DNA from: Luzula sylvatica
Lineage: Eukaryota > Streptophyta > Magnoliopsida > Poales > Juncaceae
Direction of reading: 5' to 3'
Assembly (NCBI GenBank): GCA_946800325.1
Contig: OX326957.1
Span: forward strand, 64,335,570 to 64,399,569
Length of the DNA stretch: 64,000 nucleotides
The position numbers and the translations under genes were made by a program. Positions 1-12,095 of this stretch are shown here, in pieces. The notes under the pieces are model-generated. The model saw only the letters and a program-made list of their open reading frames with translations. It had not been told where the DNA came from and searched no databases. Each line of letters starts with the position of its first letter. The stretch's first letter is position 1.

Positions 1-940
1 TTAAGGTACTAGACTTCATTTTTTGCATTTTCAGAAAAAAAAAAAAAAAAAATAGAAATTTGTGTGTGTTAGTCATCTATTACGGAGTACTTTGATGACA
101 AACATGAAAACTGAGTATTTTTCTTCATGTTACACTTGAACTTTGACATTTTTAGAAAATAAGATAATTGATATTTTTTGAATGTATTAGACTTCAGTTT
201 TTGCATTTTTAACAGTATTTTGAAAAAAATAGAAATTTGTGCGTGTTGGTCTACTATTACGGAGTACTTTTATGACAACATGAAAAATGAGTATTTTGCT
301 CGTTATTTTAGAAATATATTTTGCATTTTTTTAGAAAAAATAGGATAATAGATTTTTTGAAGGTGTTACACTACATTTTTTTGCATTTTTGCATAATTTT
401 AGAGAAAAGTAGAAATTTGCTTGTGTTCTTCAATTACGATGTTTTTTTAAGAAAACGTGAAAATTTGTTATTTTTCCCTTGTTATATATCTATTTTGCAA
501 TTTTTGAGAACAAAGGATAATTGATTTTTTGAAGGTGTTGGACTACACTTTTTTTCATTTTGGCAAAAGTTTTGAAAAAATTAGAAATTTTCTTGTGTTA
601 GTCTTCAATCAAGAAATGTTTTTAGTAAAACATGAAAATTGCCTATTTTCATCATGTTCGACATCTATTTTTCATTTTATAGAAAATAGGATAATTAATT
701 TTTTGAAGGTGTTAGACTTCAAATTTTGCAAAGTTTTAAAAAAAATGGAAATTTGCTTGAGTTAGTCTTCAATTACGTAGCTTTTTGAGGAAAACATGAA
801 AATTAAGTTATTTCCTCATGTTAGACTTTGATTTTTTATTTTTCAGAATTAGTATAATTTAATTTTTTGGAGGTGTTAGACTTGACCTTTTGCATATTTT
901 GCGATATTTCTAAAAATATATATATTTACTTGTGTTATTC
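1..940. repeat. Diverged ~175-bp satellite, left block
   Basis: AT-rich tandem repeat with no credible genes. Each monomer is about 175 bp and consists of three related subunits of about 58 bp, each starting with a version of GTTAGNCTNCAATTT. The same repeat resumes at 10249 and 15719, so the three blocks are one array split by insertions. Monomers are strongly diverged, which suggests an old array. Length and composition resemble plant pericentromeric satellites, but location cannot be judged from this window. Confidence 0.85.
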
Positions 941-1295
941 TGTAGGGAATTCACCCGACCCCGGGCCCGAACAGCGGATATGAAGGCCCAGTCCGGTTCC
1001 CAAAATCCAAGATCACGCCATGACTTCGAGGGTACGATGCAATAGAAGGATAGACGATTACCAACGTGAAATTGATCACGCACGACGGGTTGATCGCTCG
1101 TATCCTTTCCTTCTCCGGTGTCACGTTGGTGACTAGCCCGTGCGTCCCCATACCACACGTCTCCCACCGTCTTGACACGCCTCCGGTTGTCTTTCGTGCG
1201 TCCCACGTCCACACTCTTCCACAGCCAACAGTTTTGCTCCTTCGGTTTGATCACAATCGGAGAGCCACAAGTGTCGCTCCTGTACTTGTATCCAC

Positions 1296-2299
1296 TGAAG
1301 GAAATACAATTTCAGGATCAACCGTAAAAGTATACACAAGGATAAACGAATGTAAGCGTACATTCGTGGTCATATCTTTCAGTAGGAAAATTCAATTTGA
1401 ATGGTTCAAATTGGGTTAGATAGATAATAAGATTATCTACAACCTTCATATAGAAATATATTTCATATGAATGAAGTATCAGTGTCGTTTCTATGAAATA
1501 CCGAAAGGGTGCAACAGTATGACATACAGTTAGTAAAACAGTCATAACGTTTGCATACGAACTCCAATTGGGCCAGGCCAAATTGGACTGTGTAGATAAT
1601 AAGATTATCTACAACTTTCGTGTTGGGTAATTTTCTGTCAGAGAAATGTACCAATTTCGTATGGACAGAATACTGGACAGATTCATGCAACTTTCTGTGT
1701 GAAAGAGTGTATATTGGATATACATGTCTTTTGGCCCATCCTAATCCTATGTGATATAAATAGGATAATTCTCTCTCATCTGGTGTGGTTCATTCAGTCC
1801 AATTCATTCAATATATTCCAGAAAATTGTGAGACAAATTTCTAGAGAGTGAAAGGGTGTAAAAGAGAGAAACCGTGAAAAGATGTTTTCCGGTATAGAGA
1901 ATCAAACAATCGAGCAAGTTCGCCGGTGCATCGTCTAGGCAGTTGCACCCGCGACCGACGTCTTACGAGTCAAGGTGGATACGTGTAGAGGAGCAACAAT
2001 TGGGGCTCTCTCGGTTGTGATCGATTCGGACGAGTAATTTCAGTCGGAGACGAATTCGAGTGAACCGGCAACGAACGGTGAAAGACGCGTGGTGTGGGAC
2101 GCGCGGATTGTCACCAACGTGACACGAAAGAAGAATAGCAATCAACCCTTCGTGTGCAATCAATTTTGCACTGGTATGAATCTAATCTTCTTATTTGCAT
2201 CGTACCCTTCGAAGTCATGGCGTGATCTCGGGAATTGGGGAAACGGACCGGGCCTACATATCCGCTGCGCGGGCCCGGGGCCGGGTAGAATACCCAACA
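1296..2299 (+). repeat. 5' LTR of A1
   Basis: 1004 bp, from TGAAGGAAATAC to TACCCAACA. It contains a TATA box at 1755-1763 and lies one base before the primer-binding site. It pairs with the LTR at 8548-9551. Confidence 0.95.
1755..1763 (+). promoter_or_regulatory. TATA box of A1 LTR
   Basis: TATAAATAG in the LTR, repeated at 9007-9015 in the 3' LTR. It is followed by pyrimidine-rich DNA, as expected at a U3/R boundary. Position and sequence fit an LTR promoter; activity is not shown. Confidence 0.6.
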
Positions 2300-2300
2300 G

Positions 2301-2312
2301 TGGTATCAGAGC
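2301..2312 (+). other. Primer-binding site, initiator tRNA-Met type
   Basis: TGGTATCAGAGC directly follows the 5' LTR with one intervening base. This is the standard plant LTR-element sequence complementary to the 3' end of initiator tRNA-Met, and it fixes the plus-strand orientation. Confidence 0.95.
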
Positions 2313-2539
2313 GATCGCCATCGATTCGTGGGTCGAATCATAGTCGTATAATCGATATACGCACGGGTTATCAAAGTTCGTACCCGTTTGCATGATGTTA
2401 CATATAGAGAAAGTCAAATTCCATTAAAATCACAAGTGGAATGCGCTTGAGATCGATCAAAAGTTGATTGAGAGTATCTAGGAATGATCGTGAAAAAATT
2501 TCATGATTTATCGTTTTGGAAATGAGCGAAAACAGAAAA

Positions 2540-2615
2540 AACTGCAGAAAAACTGCATAAAACTGCAGAAAACTGCAGAAAAACTGCAGAAAACTGTGAA
2601 AAACTGTGAAAAACG
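2540..2615 (+). repeat. CTGCAGAAAA-type short tandem repeat in the A1 leader
   Basis: About eight units of AACTGCAGAAA and its variants (CTGCATAA, CTGTGAAA). It directly precedes the palindromic array and lies in the untranslated leader. Confidence 0.8.
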
Positions 2616-2619
2616 CATA

Positions 2620-3110
2620 GTCGGTTATAACGGACCTGTAGTTCAGTTATAACGGAAGTGTTCCGTTGTAACGGACTAGGAGTTCGGTTGTAACGAATCT
2701 TGTATAGGATACGAGGATGCGGAGATGCCTTTTGGTCGGTTATAACAGACCTGTAGTTCAGTTATAACGGAAGTGTTCAGTTATAACGGAACTATGGTCA
2801 GTTATAACGGAAGTGTTTCTGGATTTTGATCCAGAATTCGCAGTTTGGTCAGTTATAACGGAACTATGGTCAGTTATAACGGAAGTGTTCAGTCATAACG
2901 GAACTTTTGTCAGTTATAACGGAAGTTTTTCTGGATTTTGATCCAGAATTCGCAGTTTGGTCAGTTATAACGGAACTCTGGTCAGTTATAACGGAAGTGT
3001 TCAGTTATAACGGAACTTTGGTCAGTTATAACGGAATTTTTTCTGGATTTTGATCCAGAATTCGCAGTTTGGTCAGTTATAACGGAAGTTTAGTCAGTTA
3101 TAACGGACTA
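2620..3110 (+). repeat. Phased palindromic array, TATA core (A1 leader)
   Basis: About 18 units of CAGTTATAACGGA or close variants such as CCGTTGTAACGG. Within clusters the units start every 20-21 bp. Clusters are separated by a spacer containing GGATTTTGATCCAGAATTC, which begins near 2821, 2932 and 3045, giving a higher-order period of about 112 bp. The full-palindrome form is TCCGTTATAACGGA. The array sits between the primer-binding site and the first coding relics. Confidence 0.92.
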
Positions 3111-4439
3111 GTTTCTGTTTGCTGATTTTGTTTTCGTGATAACTTTGGCTACACAACTCGGAATTTTGAGTTCTTTAAATCGATTTGATCGGCATCAATC
3201 ATTCTAGCATATTAGATAACTAGTTATTTAGAATAATTAGTCTCCCTAAATAGATCATATGCATTTAGAAATCTTGTGATAGTGATATAATATGATTATG
3301 TCACGAATTAATTAAACATGCATAGGCATGATCCCTCATAATATTTAAGTCGTGGAAATGTCTTCCATGTCCACATCAATCGAGATTGGTATGACATAAT
3401 GCGTGGTTTCAGGCCATAGTCGGGCACGTATTATTGTATGTATTGATGCGGGTGGTAAGCGTTAATTGGGGACTCACGTGGGTTCAGGCCATAGTCGGGC
3501 ACGTGAGTAGTTCAATTGAACGATACGTTGGATATGGTTGTGACTTAACCGTCCAAGCTAATCCGATTAGAGTTCGGGGCATAGATAGAATGCACACACG
3601 GAATTGGGATTGTATATGATACGATCCATCACCGAAATTCTATAAAGGTTCAAGAGTCGTATATGATACGATTGGATAAGAATCCTACCTAAATAAGCGA
3701 GATCCCATTTGTCGGCCATAGTCACTTATGGGAGGATTGCGAAATATGGATCTTGGGTGTTATGGACTTGGAGTCCCGTATCGATATGAGGGTTATCGAT
3801 TCGATAAAATAACACTATTCATATAATCATCATATAAGCATATAGATTAAGTACGCACGGTTAGGAGCTTAATTTTCATCATCCATTTAGAATTATGTTT
3901 TCAAGCAACACCAAATATATCGATGAGATCGATATGATAGATGGCTTTTGGGCCGGAATTACCGTAATTAACCTTGATAGTCAAAGAATAGTTCTTAGAC
4001 TCGAAGGAACGTGTTTGACACGGCAATGGTAGATTCAGGGCTTGAGGCTTTGGCTTTAGAGAAAGCCGGATTCGATAAACTTTAAGAAGAAATCGAATGA
4101 TATTACGTGCCTTGTGATGGCATGTATAGACGCAAATTTCTCAAAATTGTTTTTGAGAATTCGGGTGTATATGAAAGTAAAACGCAACGCTCAAGAAATA
4201 GTTTCAAGAGCTAGAGCGTGTTGAATGGTTCAATGCGGCTTAAAGAGTAGGTTAATTTTGAGACGCCTTATGGGTCTTTAATTAACACTCGTGTGTTGAT
4301 GGTACGAGATTTGATCTTCGTGACCGAATATCATATGCATTCGATAGATGAGTCGATCTCGAAATTGCATGAGATGCGATGTAAATTTGAATAGGAGATG
4401 CTTGGAGTATCCGGGGAATCCAAAGCATAGGGATGCGTG
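3111..4439 (+). other. A1 interior, gag region without readable frame
   Basis: This is where gag should lie, between the leader array and the pre-integrase relic. I see no open frame and no zinc knuckle. A direct repeat around TTCAGGCCATAGTCGGGCACGT occurs near 3410 and 3484, and a diverged version of the same region is present inverted in A2 near 40350-40540. Confidence 0.6.
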
Positions 4440-4720
4440 AATGTTCTTGTAATTCAAAGGCGGGATTGAAAGAAAGAAATGTCTAAGGGTATTTTGGGAA
4501 ATTGTTTTCCAAACAAAAGTTCGGACAAGGAGTTGTCCAAACTAATGACTCAAAGAACGGTGAAATCCGAGGAGGATTAAACCTAGAAGTTGATTGCTTC
4601 TTTTGGCGTTGCCGTCTTGGCCATATAAATGAGATACGTGTATCTAGATTCCATATGATGGATTGCTAGAATCATTCGAATTAGATTCGATTGATTAATG
4701 CGATACTTATTTATTAGGCA
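4440..4720 (+). pseudogene. GAG-pre-integrase relic of A1
   Basis: The plus-strand translation near 4600-4680 keeps the CRLGHINE-type core of the copia GAG-pre-integrase domain, which precedes the integrase zinc finger. The frame is broken: there is a frameshift upstream, and an in-frame TAA at 4696-4698 inside an otherwise readable stretch. The same TAA occurs in A2 at 39225-39227 (reverse strand), so this stop predates the two insertions. Confidence 0.75.
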
Positions 4721-5350
4721 AGATGACAAAATGCATCATTCTCCAAAGATTGGAGAAAGATTCAACGAATTATTGGAAATTACATTAAGATGTAAAAAAT
4801 CCGATAAATTTCGAGGCAAGAGGAGGCTATTGGTATTTTGTTACGTTTACGGACGATTAAAGTAGATATGATAATATCTGTTTAATGCGTGCCGCAACGG
4901 AGATTTTTTGAAAGGTTCAAAGAGATTCAAAAACAAAATACAAAATCGACTTAGCAAGAAAATCAAAGCCCTTTTGATAGGATCGAGGAGGCAAGTATTT
5001 GAGCTACGCAATTCGATAGGATCGAAGAGGCGATATTTGAGTTATAAATATTGATTATCATTCATGATTGTGAAATCGTTTCACGATTATTTTCATTTCG
5101 GAACATTGAGATGTGTCCGAAAAGAGGAATTGAACGCATGTTGGACATGGTTCGATAAATGATAAGTCAAACGGATCTCCCAAAAATATTTTGGGGATAC
5201 GCCCTTGAAACAGCGGCACTAATGAATGGTTGCATATATGATATGGACCATAAACCTTCTAATCGGTACAAAAGACACCATATGAGATATGGATCGGAAT
5301 GGTTCCGAAGTTGTCATTTATACAGATTTGAGGATGTGAGTATATTTTGA
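4721..5350 (+). pseudogene. Integrase relic of A1
   Basis: The clearest part is 5159-5350, whose translation starts MISQTDLPKIFWGYALETAA. This is the late copia integrase segment that follows the catalytic core. Upstream (about 4840-5150) the integrase core is recognisable only as scattered words with many stops. It matches the minus-strand segment near 38600-38800 of A2. Confidence 0.78.
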
Positions 5351-5879
5351 AATTTGTTTCGATTAAACTCAATCCCAAATCTGAAAATTGTTCGTTTATG
5401 ATATATCCTTAATGAAACTAAAGGGTATTAGTTCTAACGTCCCGACGAAAATGAGATTTTCGTGGCTCGAAGAGATGACTTCTTGGAGGAGGACATGATG
5501 CACACAAGTTGGGAACTTGATTTCGCTTATCTCTATGCGGGCTAGTGGGAGTAGAATAAATCTCGAAAGAGTTCGAGATCTGAAAAATGAATATTGTACC
5601 GATGAAAGTTGACACGACTTCATCAAGAGTCGATGAATACAAGTCGAACACACAAAGGAATTTTTATAGATCAAGTAGGCTATATATCATACGCCGATAA
5701 ATACGGATTTATCGTGGCTAATGATGATAGATTGATATCATATGATGATTCGATATCCTACAATGATGCTATGAAAAGTTGATTCCACATGACATGGTGT
5801 CATGAAATCTGAGATTCAATCCGTGTACATTATCAAGTTTGGAACTTGATTCAATCACTTTCTGGGTTAGACTCATGAA

Positions 5880-6360
5880 ATGTGAATGGGTTTTCAAGGT
5901 GAAGAACCTACATGGATAGGAATTTGCATATATGCAAAGCGAGGCGCGCAGCGAAGAGTTTCAAGTAATTCATAGTCAGACTATGAAGAAACGTTTTCGC
6001 ATGTTGCCATGCTTTCACATTCTCGAAATTCTGCTTACCATGGTCGCATATTATGACTATGTGATATGGCAAAATGGATGTTAAAACCGAATTTCTTGAC
6101 AGAAATTTTATGAAAGGGTGTGTACTTGACACAACCTTACGGTTTTTTCGATTCATAAGAATCGGGGATAGGATATGCACGCTTTAATGATCCATATGAT
6201 GGATTAGAAAAAGCTTCTGGGAATTGGAATATTCGTTTTGACGAAGTTATAAACTGTTATAACATTGTCGAAACGAATGGAAAACTTTGTGTACACATGA
6301 AGGTTAGTGGGAGTCGCGTTATATTTCTTGTAACGACACAAAATTTAGGCGAGACCGCTT
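5880..6360 (+). pseudogene. Reverse transcriptase relic of A1
   Basis: From 6074 the plus strand reads MDVKTEFLDRNF, the copia RT motif around the first catalytic aspartate. Near 6225-6250, in another frame, it reads NWNIRFDEVI, which lies further along the same domain. Frameshifts and stops separate them, and no YVDD box is readable. A2 has the same pieces at 37648-37866 on the minus strand. Confidence 0.78.
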
Positions 6361-8530
6361 ATGAATTAAGCATGAAGATCTATAGGATAGATCTAAGAAG
6401 TTCCTCGTTCTATATTATAGCACGTATATCGACATATTGTTGAAAATGGTTTTCAACATATAACTCCTTGGCGGAGTTAAATCGAAATGTCGAACGACAG
6501 AAATTTTCTACGGCTCGATGTGAGACATCAAGTAAGGCGGAAAATAATAATATGATGCTTTACATTTGATGTGAGGATCTATTATATCTGTCATGACATG
6601 TATGTGGCTATACGTCGTACACATAAAGCGTCTAATTCATCGTCATTAAAATCCAAGGGAATCACACGAGTTTGAATGTAATGCGATTACATGAGACTAA
6701 CTCTTGTGACTGTATAATGGTTATACATATATATCCATAATGGTTATGTATTTTTAAACCCATCGGGATTTGTATTAATAGCGGTGAAGTTTATCCTTGA
6801 ATACTTTATGAAAGAATTCAGGATTTTATTTTATCTATAATGGTGTGAAGGACGTGTTGGTTATAAAGAGTTATAACAACAACTGTTTCCAAATATGGCA
6901 CGTCCAAATATGTAGCACGACTTTTGATCACAAAGTGTGTACATGATTTGCTTAAACGAAAACATGGTTATGGGGAAAGGTTCCACATGACCAATAATTA
7001 ATGATTCTATTTACGGAGGTGAGTATATTGTGGTTAGGAATCACAAAAGGAAGCGGTATGGATCAAGGATACATGACCAAACTCGAGTAGTCACGAGTTA
7101 TCGGATTTATGGTTGTGGATTGCGTGAGACGCAATAGTACAAGTAAAAAATGCCGAGGTCACAACCACTTCTAGCCAATACTCAGAAAATTTCATTTGAT
7201 CCGTGAAATTTTGTGAAAAGATGTGATCATAGGTATATGGAAATGTTCCAAACCTTAAGAAGATTAACACTAGCGGCAACGTGCGGAACCGTTTACAAAA
7301 CCGCTCTCTCTAGTCGCGCGTGAATGTCATGCGATGACTATGGGTATGAGATACCTAGAGGAGGAAGAAGAGAGTAAAGTGTAGTTATCTAATACGATAG
7401 TCCTCGCAGGTTGTGGGTATGGAGATACCCATAGGTAAACGTTGCATCGCCCCATTACTTAATCCATATGAGTGCATTTTAAAAAATTTGTTTACTTAAA
7501 TTTTTATGCATTCCCCCTATATGAAAACTGTGTGCGGGTTGCGTAATTTGATTACATGAACCCTGATTTGAATTTGTGTGGACGTCGACATAGTTGAGGA
7601 CTATGTGCAGCGGAACCGTCACACTTAAAGTTTCATTTCTAAACATCCCAAGTCATGATTCAGTTTGCTTAAGAGTGAAGCATTTACATTATCAGATAAT
7701 AGACTGAACATGTACACTAGTACGTTAGCCGAGGAGATGATTATGTTTTGCTAATCATAGGACAAAGGTGTTTGTCGAATCGGGAACGTAGATATATGCT
7801 AGGTGACATATATTGGATATGACCGAATCCGCGAGACCATGACATGGTTTAGTCATTATATATGGACTTGCGACGAGTAGGGTATTAGGTTCTTCATACT
7901 TGAGGGGACCATTGATTGCGTTACGTGCGTAACACAATGCTTTGATATGATCTTACGCTCACCGTAATAGGGAGCTAAAACGGTCATCATTGGGTATTGT
8001 CCGAAACACGGAATTCAATGTGAGTCTCCAAGATAGGAATTGTTTATTCCGAAAGGAAGAGATATCTCTTAGGCCACTCGATGAATTGATTAACGAAAAC
8101 CAAGGCCTTGGTCAATGATATTAACGGTTAATATCGATTGAATTAGTTAAATCAGTTCGGAAACGAGGAATAAGTATAGTTAATCAAAATATAAGGATGA
8201 CTAGCACCATGCCTTTTGATTAACGGATATCGCTAACAAGAGAACTAATGACCGCTATTCGAGATAGGCACAATGATCACAATCATTCTTCGTGTTAACA
8301 TGGGTAGCCATGATGGAGTGACTAGATCCCGCTCATGGGCTTGTAGTGCTATGGAAACAGCCTACTGCCATCGTTAACCGAACCTACATGGTCACACAAC
8401 GAGTCGTACTAAGTCGGACTTGATTACAAAATTGGCACATAAGATGTGCGTAGCTTGGTATTTGATACGCGAGCTATATTCTCTAAAATCGTGCATATTG
8501 GATATGCATGAGTACCTTTTAGGTAGATCT
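6361..8530 (+). other. A1 interior, decayed 3' part
   Basis: This region should hold the end of RT, RNase H and the 3' non-coding interior. I see no reliable RNase H motif. Much of it is conserved with A2 (for example 7755-7937 against 36280-36465) although neither copy has an open frame there. Confidence 0.6.
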
Positions 8531-8547
8531 GAAATTGAGTGGGAGAC
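8531..8547 (+). other. Polypurine tract of A1
   Basis: GAAATTGAGTGGGAGAC lies immediately upstream of the 3' LTR. The equivalent tract of A2 (35666-35687, reverse strand) also contains GAGTGGGAGAC, supporting its role as the plus-strand primer. Confidence 0.85.
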
Positions 8548-9551
8548 TGAAGGAAATACAGTTTCAGGATCAACCGTAAAAGTATACACAAGGATAAACG
8601 AATGTAAGCGTACATTCGTGGTCATATATTTCAGTAGGAAACTCCAATTGGAATGGTTCAAATTGGGTTAGATAGATAATAAGATTATCTACAACCTTCA
8701 TATAGAAATATATTTCATATGAACGAAGTATCAGTGTCGTTTCTATGAAATACCGAAATGGTGCAACAGTATGACATACAGTTAGTAAAACAGTCATAAC
8801 GTTTGCATACGAACTTCAATTGGGACAGACCAAATTGGGATGTGTAGATAATAAGATTATCTACAACTTTCGTGTTGGGTGATATTCTGTCAGAGAAATT
8901 TACCAATTTCGTATGGACATAATACTGGACAGATTCATGCAACTTTCTGTGTGAAAGAGTGTATATTGGATATACATGTCTTTTGGCCCATCCTAATCCT
9001 ATGTGATATAAATAGGATAATTCTCTCTCATCTGGTGTGGTTTATTCAGTCCAATTCATTCAATATATTCCAGAAAATTGTGAGACAAATTTCTAGAGAG
9101 TGAAAGGGTGTAAAAGAGAGAAACCGTGAAAAGATGTTTTCCGGTATAGAGAATCAAACAATCGAGCAAGTTCGCCGGTGCATCGTCTAGGCAGTTGCAC
9201 CCGCGACCGACGTCTTACGAGTCAAGGTGGATACGTGTAGAGGAGCAACAATTGGGGCTCTCTCGGTTGTGATCGATTCGGACGAGTAATTTCAGTCGGA
9301 GACGAATTCGAGTGAACCGGCAACGAACGGTGAAAGACGCGTGGTGTGGGACGCGCGGGTTGTCACCAACGTGACACGAAAGAAGAATAGCAATCAACCC
9401 TTCATGTGCAATCAATTTTGCACTGGTATGAATCTAATCTTCTTATTTGCATCGTACCCTTCGAAGTCAAGGCGTGATCTCGGGAATTGGGAAAACGGAC
9501 CGGGCCTACATATCCGCTGCGCGGGCCCGGGGCCGGGTAGAATACACAACA
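8548..9551 (+). repeat. 3' LTR of A1
   Basis: 1004 bp, the same length as the 5' LTR and nearly identical. It is followed by the TCCAC target duplication at 9552-9556. Confidence 0.95.
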
Positions 9552-10248
9552 TCCACCGTGAGTCGGAGTTCGTCGGTCGCGGGTGCAACTGCCTAGACGC
9601 TGTACCGGCGAACTTGCTTGATTAGATCGATTCTCTACACCGAGAAAAACTCTTTTTTCTCGATCTTTCTCTCTTCACACTCTTTCACTCTCTTGAAAGA
9701 TGTCTCCTTATATTTCTGGATTATTCTGAATAATACCATAGATTGGTTTGAATGATCTGGTCCAGAGAGAGAGAGAAACATCCTATTTATATCATATAGG
9801 ATAAGGATGGGGCAAAAGGCATGTATATCCAATATACACCCTTTCACACAGAAAACTGCAGACACCTTTCAGTATTCTGTTGAAACGAAAATATTAAATC
9901 GTTCCAACCGACTTTGAACATTCACGAAAGTTGTCGATAATCTGATTATCTTTCCAACCCAATTTGGCCTGGCCCAATTGGAGTTCGGATGCGAAAGTTA
10001 CGGACGGTTTAATAACTGTATGTCAAACGGTCGCACCCTTTCGGTATTCCATTCAAACGACACTGATACGTCGTTCAAATAAACAATATTTCAACATGAA
10101 AGTTCTAGATAATCTCATTATATATCTAACCCAATTTGAACCAACAAAATTGGATTTTCCTACTGAAAGTTATGACCACAAATGTACGCTTACATTCGTT
10201 CATCCTTGTGTACACTTTTACTGTTGATCCGAAACTGTATTTCCTTCA

Positions 10249-12095
10249 TTGTAGAAATTTGCTTGTGTTAGTATTCATTTAAGAATTTTTTGACGAAAAG
10301 ATGATAATTGGTTATTTTCCCCATTGTAGAAATCTTCTTTGCATTTTTTAGAAAAAAATGATAATTGATTTTTTTGAAGGAGTTAGACTGCACTTTATTG
10401 CACTTTTGCGAAGTTTTTGAAAAAATTAGAAATTAGCTTGTGTTTGTCTTCAATTACGAAGTTTTCGTAGGAAAGATGAAAATTGGTTATTTTTCTCTTG
10501 TTAGACATCTATTTTGAAATTCATTAGAAAAAAAGGATAACTGATTTTTTGAAGCAGTTAGACTACATTTTTTTGGTATTTTTTGCGAAATATAAAAAAA
10601 AATAGAAATATATTTGTGTTAGACTTCGATTACGGACTTTTTTGAGAAAAATATCAAATTTAAGTATTTTTCTCATGTTAGACTTCAATTTTTGATTTTT
10701 TTAGAAATTTAGGACAATTTAATTTTTTTAAGGTGTTCAACTTAGCTTTATTTACTTTTTGCAAAATTTTAGAATAAAATAGAAATTTTCTTGTTTTAGT
10801 CTTCAATTACTGAGTTTTTTTAGGAAAACATGAAAATTGGTTTTTTTGCTCATGTTAGACATCTATTTTAGATTTTTTAGAAAAATAGGATAATTTATTT
10901 TTTGAGGATGCTAGACTACACTTTTTGCTTTTTTGCGAAATTTGAAAAAAAAAGAATAGAAATATGCTTTTTGTTAGTATTCAATTAAGAAGTTTTTTTT
11001 TTTGGTAAACATGAAAAATGAGTATTTTGATCATGTTGATCAACTATTTTGCATTTCATAGAAAAATAGGATAATTGCTTGATTCAATGTGTTAAACTAC
11101 ACTTTTTGCATTTTTGCGAAATGTTTGAAAACAAGAGAATTTTGCTTGTATTAGTCTTCAACTACGGAGTTTTTTGAGAAAACATGAAAATTAATTATTT
11201 TGCTCATGTTAGACTTCATTTTTTAAATTTGTTGGAAAATTAGGATAATTTATTTTTTGAAGGTGTTAGACATCAGTTTTTTGCATATTTTGTGAATTTC
11301 TTTTAAAATAAAAATTTGCTTATGTTAGTCTTCAATTACGGAGTATTTTGAGGAAAATATGAAATCGATTATTTTGGTATTATTATACATATATTTAGGC
11401 ATTTATTATAAAAATAGGATAAATTAATTTTTGTAAGGAGTTAGCCTTCTCATGATGCATTTTCGCAAAATTTTCGAAAAAATAGAAATTTCCTTTTTTT
11501 AGTCTTCAATTACAGAGAGTTTTGAGAAAAACATGAATGGTTATTTTACTCATCTTAGACAACTATTTTATATTTTGTAGAAAAATATGATAATTTTTTT
11601 TAGGGTTTTAAACTACACTTTTTACATTTTTGCGCAATTAAAAAAAATAGGAATATGCTTTTGTTAGTCTTCAATTCAGGAGTTTTTTTGGAAAACATAA
11701 ATATGGAGTATTTTTCTCATGTTAGACTTCAATTTTGAATTTTATAGAAAATAAGATAATTGTTTTTTTTTTACTTCTACTACGGAGTTTTGTGAGGAAA
11801 AAATGAAAAATGGTTATTTTTGCTCATATTTGAGAAAAATAGGATAATATATTGTCTGAAGGTGTTAGACTACACTTTATGCATTTTTTGAATTTTTTGA
11901 AAAAAAAAATAGAAATTTGCTTTTGTTAGCCTTCAATTAATGATTTTTGTTTTTTGGAAAATATGAAAATTGAGTATTTTCCTCATAACTTCAAGCTTGG
12001 AATTTTTTTGAAAATAGGATAATTGATTTTGTTTTACTTGATGTAAGGACATTATTGAGGAAAACACGGAAAATTTGTTATTTTGCACATGTTAA
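10249..12095. repeat. ~175-bp satellite, middle block
   Basis: About ten monomers. The recurring CTTCAATTACGG-like landmark occurs near 10447, 10622, 10798, 10977, 11152, 11327, 11499 and 11665, giving periods of 166-179 bp. No gene is present. The block ends at the TTCGGGTCG element. Confidence 0.9.

Larger units (their letters stand above)
1296..9551 (+). mobile_element. Copia-type LTR retrotransposon A1, structurally complete but coding-dead
   Basis: An 8256-bp element with two LTRs of 1004 bp each, TG...CA ends, an initiator tRNA-Met primer-binding site and a polypurine tract. A perfect 5-bp target duplication, TCCAC, lies at 1291-1295 and 9552-9556. Recognisable relics of GAG-pre-integrase, integrase and reverse transcriptase follow in that order, which is the Copia order, but all are broken by stops and frameshifts. 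The two LTRs differ by only a few bases per 200 where I compared them. The insertion is therefore fairly young while the coding region is much more decayed. Sister copy: 34597-42145. Confidence 0.95.
941..10248 (-). mobile_element. Solo LTR (copia family A), split by element A1
   Basis: The two parts, 941-1295 and 9557-10248, join into one minus-strand LTR of about 1.05 kb. It begins at 941 (TGTAGGGAATTC) and ends at 10248 (ATTTCCTTCA), with inverted TG/CA-type ends. Sequence order matches the LTRs of elements A1 and A2. It is interrupted by A1, whose TCCAC target duplication lies inside it. I see no clear target duplication around the solo LTR itself; both flanks are satellite. Confidence 0.82.

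Noticed and set aside
1066..1419. 117-codon frame
   Set aside because: It crosses the junction between the solo LTR and A1, so it is a product of insertion.
5396..6180. Minus-strand frames in A1
   Set aside because: Antisense shadows of the integrase and RT relics; the counterparts in A2 lie on the plus strand.
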